Part shown: positions 11,285 through 20,033 of the stretch, in pieces
How positions within the stretch are numbered: position 1 is the stretch's first letter
How the letters are laid out: each line of letters opens with the position of its first letter
The notes under the pieces: model-generated
The model's database searches: none
Seen by the model: the letters and a program-made list of their open reading frames with translations, nothing else
What the model was told of the DNA's origin: nothing
Program-made: the position numbers and the translations under genes
From: Chaetoceros tenuissimus
Lineage: Eukaryota; Bacillariophyta; Thalassiosirophyceae; Chaetocerotales; Chaetocerotaceae
NCBI GenBank assembly: GCA_021927905.1
Contig: BLLK01000022.1
Span: 1,860,001-1,924,000 of the forward strand
Direction of reading: 5' to 3'
DNA length: 64,000 nucleotides

Positions 11285-12955
11285 ATGTCAAGCGCAGTCA
11301 AGACCGTGACGGAGGAGAGGAAACAAGAGTTGTTACTCGAGGCCCGAAGATCTCGTCTCAATTGGATCCAATCATCACAGCCTTACAAACACTTCCAGCC
11401 ATCTAGTCATGACCCACTTGAATTTCTAAAAGATGCACCCATTAGTCAGCATCTGCCAAGTGTCATCCCTATTCTTCGCTTACTTTTAAAAGACAAACCA
11501 TCCAATAGTTTCAAGACACAAATTCAACCCTGGGTCGACTCGATATCCATCAAACATCAAAAGCAACAATCGGAATCTCTTGTAGAGGCTTTAGACGATC
11601 ATGCATTTGCATTCTATTATCAAGATGTCACAGCCAGACTATCACTCCCTGAATCCATGGACCTCATACAGGGCATGAAACACTTTGTAAGATCCTTTCA
11701 TTCCACCGAATCTATAAAAGCAGCAGTGGACGCTGTGCAAAAATACATGACATCGGTATATGCTACAATTGCAACTCATACTGCCTGGAGAGGAGATAAT
11801 ACCCATGAAACTCGTATGATGCTTGAAACATTTATATATTCAAAGTGTAATGCACACTGCTATGAACTGATTCAAAAAGATATGCAAGAAACTGTGGAAT
11901 CTTTAGAGGATCGATTGGAGTTGTTGCAATTTGTACAGCCTGCACATTTAGATATTCAATTTATGCAAAATGATGAATGGAAGGATGTACTTGAAAAGCC
12001 AATTTCTTTACTGCAAAGTTTAGAACACCTATTTAGTCCTTGTCAAATGCTGAGATGTGTTTTGGAAATCTTTCGATGTGTCAATGCTGCTTTGAAAAGT
12101 AGATGGAAGGATATGACGCAAGATGGAGAAAGTGCCAAGATGCCTGGAGCTGATGATGTACTTCCTGCCTTGATTTTAGTTTTACTCGCTGCTAAACCGA
12201 AACAGATGGAATGTCATCTCAAGTTTTTAGAAGAATTTGCAACGCAGGAACAGTTGCGTGGTGAAGCAGGATATGCATTTACAAATTTGTTTAGTGCTGT
12301 GCAATTTATCAAAGAGCTTGATTTGAATCAGAATGGTGAAAGTGAAGCTGGTAGACCTACTCTAAACATTGATTCTGATCAGCTCAAACAAAAGCTGCAA
12401 GAGCATCAAGAAATTGTAAAGGAGAAGAATGCTATAAAAGAAGAAGAGGAAGAACAAGTTTCGGAAGAGAATAAGGATTCGAATACAAACATGGATGGAA
12501 ATAGTATAGAGGATTCACTCGTCAATTTGCCAGTTAGTGATTTGACAAAGGCTAGAATTAGAGGAGAAGATATTCAAGATTGGCTTACAAAATGGATCAC
12601 CGATCGTCTCAAAGAGGAACCGATACCAAAGGAAGCAATTTCGTCATCTCAAACAAATGATAATTCCAAGGTGGATTCAAGTGCTGCTGCCATAGCCGGA
12701 CTTCCTAGCGATTTCAAACGATCCTACCAATTTCTTTCCACAGATCCAGATTCTATTCGAATGTCTGATATTCCAAATCTATTAGATGAATACAGGTTGT
12801 TGGTAAAGACCACTGAAACGTTAATCGCTAGTCAGAGTGCGAAGGAAAATGAAAACAGGCGTTTATTGATGAAGCAAAAGAAACAAGAACTCAAAGATTC
12901 GTATACTGCCGCTTCATCGGATTTACAGGCTAGTGCTCAAGAGCTTCTAGACTGA
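11285..12955 (+). CDS. VPS9-domain protein, predicted Rab5-type guanine nucleotide exchange factor
   Basis: 556 residues in one exon, starting at ATG 11285. Residues about 284-345 match the VPS9 catalytic core. The block begins with PGADDVLPALILVLL, then has a conserved NL-like pair, LRGEAGYAFTNLFSAVQFI and surrounding helices, as in RABEX-5 and plant VPS9A. The Asp in ADDVLP and the Tyr/Asn in the GYAFTNL block correspond to the conserved exchange-factor residues. The upstream helical region resembles the helical bundle that precedes VPS9 domains. An acidic, glutamate-rich linker follows (about 375-410), and the protein ends in a Lys/Gln-rich probable coiled coil. The likely role is activation of a Rab5-family GTPase on endosomes (family knowledge). 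No ubiquitin-binding zinc finger is visible. Confidence 0.85.
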   Translation: MSSAVKTVTEERKQELLLEARRSRLNWIQSSQPYKHFQPSSHDPLEFLKDAPISQHLPSVIPILRLLLKDKPSNSFKTQIQPWVDSISIKHQKQQSESLVEALDDHAFAFYYQDVTARLSLPESMDLIQGMKHFVRSFHSTESIKAAVDAVQKYMTSVYATIATHTAWRGDNTHETRMMLETFIYSKCNAHCYELIQKDMQETVESLEDRLELLQFVQPAHLDIQFMQNDEWKDVLEKPISLLQSLEHLFSPCQMLRCVLEIFRCVNAALKSRWKDMTQDGESAKMPGADDVLPALILVLLAAKPKQMECHLKFLEEFATQEQLRGEAGYAFTNLFSAVQFIKELDLNQNGESEAGRPTLNIDSDQLKQKLQEHQEIVKEKNAIKEEEEEQVSEENKDSNTNMDGNSIEDSLVNLPVSDLTKARIRGEDIQDWLTKWITDRLKEEPIPKEAISSSQTNDNSKVDSSAAAIAGLPSDFKRSYQFLSTDPDSIRMSDIPNLLDEYRLLVKTTETLIASQSAKENENRRLLMKQKKQELKDSYTAASSDLQASAQELLD

Positions 12956-13245
12956 TAGTATGAGAGTAAATGCCTAGTAATGTAAATGTGTGTTAAGATT
13001 TTCTTTTCGGGCAATCAAGAAAGCAACTAAATTGCTGTAATTTAACTTTTGACAGACAAGAAGATTCTTTTTCGACTCGACTCACCATCCATGACCACAA
13101 GATCTCCTCTCTACCATCACACTCACCCAACCACCAAAACAAAACACAAAAGCCACACTATCAAACACAATCAGAATTTCAAGCCAGTCACCAGAGACGA
13201 GAGACATATTAAGGAAAGAAGTTGAAATATATCCAAGCTATCGAA
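12956..13245. other. Intergenic spacer
   Basis: A 290-bp gap between two genes on the same strand, with a CA/AC-rich stretch around 13110-13170 likely to be the leader of the downstream gene. Nothing else is recognisable. Confidence 0.3.
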
Positions 13246-14217
13246 ATGCCTGCTCAAGGGCTTCTTGGATCACAAGAACACTTCAGGTATTCAAAGTCGC
13301 CATTGTATTCTTACACTACCAGAGAGGACGGAGTAACTCATGATAATGACCTCGTTGACCATAAGCTATCTGAATCTATTTCACAAGAGAGGGAAATGGA
13401 GGCACTTGTTGCAAGTGAGAAAGCTATTTCAATGAACCAAACGGTTGATGATATAAAGATTGCAGGTCGTAAAATGAGTGAGGAGACTGGAACAAGCAAA
13501 AGTATCTTTGCCCCCATTAGTACTACAAAGAGCGCATCCAACAAGAATGACGAAAAGATAGCCGAAAGGCTCATTGGCCAAGGCAATTTCTCATTATTTG
13601 AAGTCGACAGTGGAAGTGATTATTTAACACAATCCCCAACCTTGGATATTCCTTTGCTTGGAAATCAGCAACGTCGCACAAATGGTATATTATACGCCAA
13701 GATTTTCGATGATGTAAGACGAAAATTTGCAAAAGTGGACCGGTATAATTCTAATCAGGAACATGTAGAGGATTCCATATTTCAGGCTAGTAGTTACACA
13801 CTTCTACAAGAATCATCTCATTATTCAGAGTTGCCTCAGCCTCTCAGACATGTAAAGAAACAAACTCGAAAAAGTTCTTTTCTATTGATACTCCAAGCGG
13901 TATTTTTCTTTTTCCTTTTGAAAACTCTATCTTACTTGAGAGACTTTTCTAGGATTCTGGAAAAAATTCAAGCACAGTGCTCCAAAGATGTATTTTCATC
14001 TTCTTATGATGCAAGCAATTCAGATTCGACTGACGAAAACTTCATAGTTTTGCTTCTAGTTGGGAGTATTTTTTTCTTGGTACTTTATACATATTGGAAA
14101 AGGCGGAGAACAAGCCAAAGAGCAATAGGAAATGAAGAGCTAAGGTACAACAACATGGCAAAATTGAGTTTTGGTATCTCTCTCTTCTTCGTATCTGCAA
14201 TAATTACTTATTTTTAA
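13246..14217 (+). CDS. Unknown protein with three C-terminal membrane segments
   Basis: 323 residues from the ATG at 13246; an in-frame TTG 24 bp upstream is less likely as a start. Residues 1-210 are hydrophilic and low in recognisable motifs. Three hydrophobic segments follow: about 213-233 (LLILQAVFFFFLL), about 264-282 (FIVLLLVGSIFFLVLY) and the extreme C-terminus (LSFGISLFFVSAIITYF). An RRR-rich loop follows the second. The long soluble N-terminus and hydrophobic end suggest an endomembrane protein with a cytosolic domain, but I do not recognise a family. The repeat-rich block begins about 220 bp downstream. Confidence 0.6.
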   Translation: MPAQGLLGSQEHFRYSKSPLYSYTTREDGVTHDNDLVDHKLSESISQEREMEALVASEKAISMNQTVDDIKIAGRKMSEETGTSKSIFAPISTTKSASNKNDEKIAERLIGQGNFSLFEVDSGSDYLTQSPTLDIPLLGNQQRRTNGILYAKIFDDVRRKFAKVDRYNSNQEHVEDSIFQASSYTLLQESSHYSELPQPLRHVKKQTRKSSFLLILQAVFFFFLLKTLSYLRDFSRILEKIQAQCSKDVFSSSYDASNSDSTDENFIVLLLVGSIFFLVLYTYWKRRRTSQRAIGNEELRYNNMAKLSFGISLFFVSAIITYF

Positions 14218-14440
14218 AAAAAGAAATGAGAAAGAAATGGAACCAAACTTACAGATCCAAACAATGATTAGTGAAAAGATAAATATTTTTATGCTTCTTC
14301 TCACGATATAGCTTCTTCTCCAGCAATAGAAGTAAAATTCCATTACCTCTTCTCCAGCCTCCAGCATAATAAAATTTCTACTTCAACTTTCATATGAAGT
14401 TGAAATCACAGACGGAGAAAAGATGTTGACCGAGAATTCT
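14218..14440. other. Spacer before the repeat block
   Basis: Host-type AT-rich sequence with a local near-palindrome (ACTTTCATATGAAGT, 14383-14402 region). No gene seen. Confidence 0.3.
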
Positions 14441-14828
14441 CCGGGTGACATATTTTAAGCAGCAATGTCGAATACAACTCTTAGTGTTATCTAGCTATTC
14501 TTAGGTCGATCGCCCATCGATTGTCCATAGGAGATAAACTCCTAGAGCTGGGGGGTACCAAGGTTCCACCCCCTGCTCAACCCATAAGAGGCAAGATAGC
14601 TAGCTAGCTCATGTATCATACTTGCAATTGCATTCGCTGGATAGGCGTTACTTATCAAGGATCCTAGATCCTTTCCAAGTCCCTGCGGGTAGTCATCACT
14701 TCTAACCGACGCGGGATAGAAGCCCCCTAAACGCTTGACCTTCTGAGATACTGTATCAGATACGAGTATCACCAATACGAGAATTGTTCAAGTAGACTCA
14801 ATTGCTAACTTAGCTACAAAACCGGGTG
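14441..14828. repeat. 374-bp repeat, copy R1, flanked by a 7-bp direct repeat
   Basis: The body, 14448-14821, matches 15054-15427 over its whole 374 bp with about two differences. R1 is bracketed by CCGGGTG on both sides (14441-14447 and 14822-14828), as expected of an inserted element with a target duplication of 5-7 bp. It contains an imperfect hairpin around a GGGGGG/CCCCC pair (about 14550-14580) and a GCTAGCTAGCTAG run. A 77-codon minus-strand frame inside it is probably fortuitous. It could be a solo LTR or another short non-coding element; the class is not settled. Confidence 0.6.
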
Positions 14829-14838
14829 GCGAGGGTGG

Positions 14839-15050
14839 GAAAAAAGGAGTAAAAGTTAGCACAAAAGAGGGCCTATCTGAAGTGCTATTCGAATACAAGC
14901 TTTTATGAGCAACACCTTATCATAAATTAGAATCACTTCAGCTTGGCTTGAGCAAACATACGGAGTATCTCTGCTTGCCTCACTTTACAGTTGCATGACG
15001 TCACAGCTCTGATAATTGCTAACCCTGTTGAACTAAAGAGTACATGAAGG
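14839..15050. repeat. 212-bp duplicated segment S, left copy
   Basis: Identical to 19578-19789 except for one base (ACAAAAG versus ACCAAAG). It carries a TGACGTCA palindrome at 14996-15003. The right-hand copy sits just upstream of the TPR gene at 20034, so S is probably host promoter DNA that has been duplicated around the insertion at 15051-19577, rather than a terminal repeat of the element. This is inference from flanks and position. Confidence 0.65.
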
Positions 15051-15053
15051 GTG

Positions 15054-15427
15054 ACATATTTTAAGCAGCAATGTCGAATACAACTCTTAGTGTTATCTAG
15101 CTATTCTTAGGTCGATCGCCCATCGATTGTCCATAGGAGATAAACTCCTAGAGCTGGGGGGTACCAAGGTTCCACCCCCTGCTCAACCCATAAGAGGCAA
15201 GATAGCTAGCTAGCTCATGTATCATACTTGCAATTGCATTCGCTGGATAGGCATTACTTATCAAGGATCCTAGATCCTTTCCAAGTCCCTGCGAGTAGTC
15301 ATCACTTCTAACCGACGCGGGATAGAAGCCCCCTAAACGCTTGACCTTCTGAGATACTGTATCAGATACGAGTATCACCAATACGAGAATTGTTCAAGTA
15401 GACTCAATTGCTAACTTAGCTACAAAA
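15054..15427. repeat. 374-bp repeat, copy R2
   Basis: Second copy of the R repeat, direct orientation, about two differences from R1. It sits at the left edge of the 4.5-kb insertion and is followed by CCCCCCC and TGGGATCGGATC, which is the place where a primer-binding site would lie if R were an LTR. That reading is tentative. Confidence 0.55.
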
Positions 15428-15629
15428 CCCCCCCTGGGATCGGATCAATGATAAGAAAGCAGTCTTCCTTGGACACTGAAATACAATGTGTTGCCATTGA
15501 GTATTCCAGAGGAAGAACCACCCACAACCTAGAAGAGCCAGCTCACTGAAGGATCTGGACGAGACCAAGGCAGAATAAAAGAGAACAGGACCGAGCTGCA
15601 GTACTGAATCAGACCCTATCGTAAAAGTT

Positions 15630-16240
15630 ATCGAGAAAAGTCAGTTCAGTACAATGACAAAATACCCGTCTAATATACATGAGTCCCTCTACTATACAAA
15701 ACCCCCTATAATATACAACCAATCCCATCTAAAATAAAATCACCCCATGACCAAAGCACCGTAGGCAACAAAACCCAGTGGGAAAAAGTATGCCTAGGTA
15801 AAAACCGAGCTGAGATCCTATTCTTAAAAGTATCACAGCCGACAAACCCAACTGACAAAATACCCCTCTAATATACACGAATCCCTCTACAATACATGAG
15901 CCCTATAATACAATGAATCCCATATAGTAATATCATCTGCGTAACCGAAGCACCTTAGACAACAAAACCCAGTCGGAAAAAGTATGCCCAGGTGAAATCC
16001 AAGCTGAGATCATATTCTTAAAAAGTATCACAGCCGAGTGTGCAGAAATGAGATACTAGCTGAACTTCCAAAAACGACGTATGCCAAGAAGTATCACAGC
16101 TGAGTGTGCGGAAATGAGATACTAGCTGAACTTCCGAAAATGGCGTATGTCTAGATGTTTAACCAAGCTGAGATCCTTTTCTTAAGAAGTAGCACAGCCG
16201 CGTGTGCAGAAATGAGATACTAGCTGAACTTCCGAAAACG
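15630..16240. repeat. Degenerate tandem repeats
   Basis: Two diverged units of roughly 190-200 bp share CCCTCTAATATACA-type blocks and AACAAAACCCAGT-GGAAAAAGTATGCC. They are followed by three shorter units sharing AGTATCACAGC-GAGTGTG and AATGAGATACTAGCTGAACTTCC (about 16020, 16085 and 16190). Unit lengths vary, so they look old. Confidence 0.55.
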
Positions 16241-17700
16241 TATGACAATGCCATAATGTCATTTCGAACTAAAACAGATTTGAAAGGCCAAGATCCGCAT
16301 TTCCATCGTCACCCTTGATCAGTTGAAACGCATACTTCAACGTTAGTCGTTAACCAGAGAGCTTCAGTGATCCGAATGAGCCTTTACCCAGCACAAATAG
16401 CTGAGACCAATGTTTGAGGCATAAATCAAGATGAAGAACTTTGTTACGACCACAGAATATATTTGTAGACATGGATTTCTGCCCAATTGTAAAGACTAAC
16501 ACAAGTAAAGAGTAGCCACTACAGGAAATCTCTTTGCACATTAGAAGTGTCAAATCTGCATCGTTTACAGGAGCCCCCAATGAGAGCACGAAGACACAAT
16601 CAGGACTTGATCTTGCAGACTTGGTAACTCATTACGCCCGAAAGAGCCACCAAAAGTGCATATGTGGACCTTAAAAGCACAGAAACTCTAGCAGAAATTG
16701 AATTGACGTTTAAGCATTCATGTGCGTCAGTAAAGGAAGATCCAAACCAAAGTTTAGTAAGGATCGACAACAGTAAACTCTCGTAACACAGACATCAGGG
16801 TGCCACTCGTCACCCAGCCAAAGTTAGACATGAACCTGGAAACGATACCAGCCACAGACAGGACTTGTGCAGCAGCAATAAGCAAACTTTCCCACATCAA
16901 TATCCTCGCCAGAGAGCTGCGCTGAACAGAATGAGTCGTGAGACTGTGAAACGTTTGGTAGCACATTTCCCTAATGGGCATTGACTATAAAAACCAAATG
17001 CAAACTCATCACAGGCTGGCAAGTTACAACTAAATATAACGAAGGACAACAACAATCCGGATTACAATTTTGGCATGTGGTACGACCTAGGCTGCTTTTC
17101 CTCCAAGAGTAAAGATGCAAGAGACTTTACCACTTTAAGAGTAAAGTCTTGAAAGATTCGGTTGCTTTTACTCAGCATAGATGAAAAGTAAAAGCCAACG
17201 ACTCCATCAACATTTGAACCGAAAAGCTCTGTTACGGCTAGGGAATATGTATGCCACGATTGTGAAGGCTATCGAAAGCCACTTGAAGAAAACTCTTCGC
17301 ATGTTAGAAATCCAAATTTGCATTGTTTCCAGAAGCGCAAAAGAGGAACATGGAGACTAATAGCTGATGATGTACCAAGATATCTATGTAAGCCCTGCAA
17401 ACATTTAGTGTTGAGAAGTATATGCGCGAGCCTTAAATGTGCCAAACATTAAGTATTTCAGTAGTAAGCATGATGGCAAAACTGCAACACTGATGGACCT
17501 GAATTATCCCGATCAGCAAGAATTCAAGATGGTTATTACGGAATCTCGAAGCAAGCCGATACTAGTTGATGGAGCCAGCAGCCTGAATAGGACTATAGGC
17601 CACTTAAGCAACGGAAGTAGCCAAAGATGATGGTTTTTCAGTAGAGGTGCTGTAAAACACGCCACTGTTGCTGGATTGTCAAGTAATGATATCCAAAATC

Positions 17701-18232
17701 GAGTTTGACTTGCACAAGATACATTGGTAGCGCCAGAAGTATTTCAATATTATGAAATGATATCAAGGAACTGAACGCTTTGGTAGCAAAACTGAGGGAC
17801 CTGAATTATCCTGATCAGCAAGAGTTCAAGATGATAGTAACGGAATCTCGAAGCAAGCCGATAATAGGTGACGGCTACTGCAACACTTATGGAACTGAAA
17901 GCGTTGGTAGCAAAACTACAACACTGATGGACCTGACTTATCCGGATCAGCACTAATTGAAATACCGAGTTTGACTTGCACAAGATACATTGGTAGCACC
18001 AGAAGTATTTCAATATTATGAAATGATATCAAGGAACTGAACGCTTTGGTAGCAAAACTGATGGACCTGAATTATCCTGATCGGCAAGAGTTCAAGATGA
18101 TAGTAACGGAATCTCGAAGCAAGCCGATAATAGGTGACGGCTACTGCAACACTTATGGAACTGAAAGCGTTGGTAGCAAAACTACAACACTGATGGACCT
18201 GACTTATCCGGATCAGCACTAATTGAAATACC
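17701..18232. repeat. 266-bp tandem duplication
   Basis: 17701-17966 and 17967-18232 are near-identical, head-to-tail, starting at GAGTTTGACTTGCACAAGAT. Differences are few (for example GCGCCAG versus GCACCAG). Shorter pieces of the same unit recur nearby (about 17500-17590 and 18240-18310), so the array was built in several steps. Confidence 0.75.
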
Positions 18233-19577
18233 CGATTCCGATGATGGTCATGAAATCTCGAAGCAAGCCGATACTAGTTGATGTTGACAGTAGTCTGAAT
18301 ATGACCATAGGCCACTTAAGCAACGGAAGGCAACAGAGATGATGACTCATCAGAAGAGGTGCTGTAGAACAAGTTACTGTTGCTAGACAGCGGAGCGATG
18401 ACATTCAATGTCAAGCAAAGATGTAGGACTCGCATAATCTACCAAAGCCATTCTGAATATCCATGACGAAATTAGGCTTGGCTAAAAAGTGATCAACTAA
18501 GGTCATCCATGATCAGAATCGAACCCAGTGAGCGCTCATAGCTCAGGTCTAAAAGTATTGATCATTACAGTCCCATCACAGTCTCATCATCACTCTACAC
18601 CGTGAAGCTGTGTAGAATCAAACATGCCCCCCACTGCGTACCAACCAAAGGGAGGAACCCATCCAGATGAGAAAGAGATAAAAGACAAGGAATCCGTACT
18701 TCAACCATCACTCTATAACAGCATTACTGAAAATCCTGTTACAACACAGCCAGTGGTATGTAAACAAAATCGACATCGGAGGTGCATATCCAATATCCCG
18801 ACATAAACGATAGTGAATACGACCAAAAGCGAAGACTTCCAGCAGGCAAATAATGGAGATAAACCAGCTCAACCTCCTAAATAGACATTGATCTCCATCA
18901 ATATGAAATAGCTTCTAAATGAAGCAATCATTACAACCAAAACCCAAACTAGCACTTAGACCAGATGTCCCCAAAGCTTTATCTTCCCCAAAATACAAAA
19001 CGTACACCTAATCTTCCCAAAAACATGAAAACACATAATCCTATGACCTCTATCCAACCGCTGATAGTATAACACTGATAATCACCAACACTGATAGTCA
19101 CCAACCCATTCGTGACGCACTTCACCAAACAGACACATAATACAAAACCATTACTCCAACAACATCAAAATCTACAGACCTTGAAATTACTCTCACCCGA
19201 AAATAGAACACTGATAGTCACCAACCCATCCGTGACGCACTTACATCTCAACACAAAACCTAACCGTAACCCCAACCTAAACATGAAACATAAAATACAA
19301 AAACCAACCCCAACCCGAAATATAAACATTATAAAATACAGAACCTAGAGTCATCCCAACCAACAGGCTCGTAAGGAATCACATTCTGATGCGTAGTGAA
19401 ACCAAAGGAACGCTGTAGTGCCACATATGTCTCCTCTCTCATCCAAGCAAAGCTAGATGAACTAGGGCACATATCTGTGAACAACATACCCCCCAACAAG
19501 TGACGAAAGAAAGGAGGAACCATAAGAGGAGAACTGTGGCGATGCATCGTAATAGGATGAGATGCAAGAAAGCAGAA

Positions 19578-19789
19578 GAAAAAAGGAGTAAAAGTTAGCA
19601 CCAAAGAGGGCCTATCTGAAGTGCTATTCGAATACAAGCTTTTATGAGCAACACCTTATCATAAATTAGAATCACTTCAGCTTGGCTTGAGCAAACATAC
19701 GGAGTATCTCTGCTTGCCTCACTTTACAGTTGCATGACGTCACAGCTCTGATAATTGCTAACCCTGTTGAACTAAAGAGTACATGAAGG
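19578..19789. repeat. 212-bp duplicated segment S, right copy, upstream of the TPR gene
   Basis: Matches 14839-15050 with one difference. It contains TGACGTCA at 19735-19742, about 290 bp before the ATG at 20034, so it may be part of that gene's native upstream region. Its left edge abuts the 4.5-kb insertion. Confidence 0.6.
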
Positions 19790-20033
19790 AAAAGTCTTCG
19801 AGAAGCCATATGGTGACAGACCTCTATTTTCTATCTTTTTCAAGACAAAATACACTTTCTGTTCCTTATTCTTTATGTTTATTCTGGTTGCAAGACGTCG
19901 TCATGAAGGAAAATCATTTAGCAACGTGGATACTTTTAACTTTTAACTCTTACTATCAAGCCTCTTCAAATCTGGTTCTAGCACCACACCCGTCTTCTGA
20001 GAATGGTTGCTGGTATTATTATATACTATCAAT

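Larger units (their letters stand above)
15051..19577. mobile_element. 4.5-kb repeat-rich insertion of unresolved class, non-coding, remnant
   Basis: The insertion lies exactly between the two 212-bp S copies. It begins with the 374-bp repeat R2 (15054-15427), whose sister R1 lies just outside on the left. The interior has degenerate tandem repeats (about 15630-16240), a 266-bp tandem duplication (17701-18232) and an A/C-rich section (about 18900-19330). No convincing gene is present. It has the look of a non-autonomous or decayed retroelement-like fossil with an LTR-like repeat at one end; no matching 3' repeat is seen at its right end. Age: the repeats at its borders differ by about 0.5%, so the arrangement is fairly recent even though the interior looks old. 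Confidence 0.5.

Noticed and set aside
14542-15381. 77-codon minus-strand frames inside both 374-bp repeats
   Set aside because: They are conserved only because the repeats are nearly identical. One of the differences changes a residue, there is no recognisable domain, and hairpin sequence runs through the frame.
18500-18560. tRNA-like T-arm (GGGTTCGATTC on the minus strand)
   Set aside because: The flanking bases do not pair as a T-stem and no acceptor or anticodon stem could be drawn.
19240-19330. CCTAACC-type stretch resembling telomere repeat
   Set aside because: Irregular A/C-rich sequence without a constant unit; better explained as low-complexity insert DNA.
15430-19330. CRISPR-like short repeats
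   Set aside because: Unit lengths and spacing vary, the repeats are diverged, and the context is a eukaryotic repeat block.
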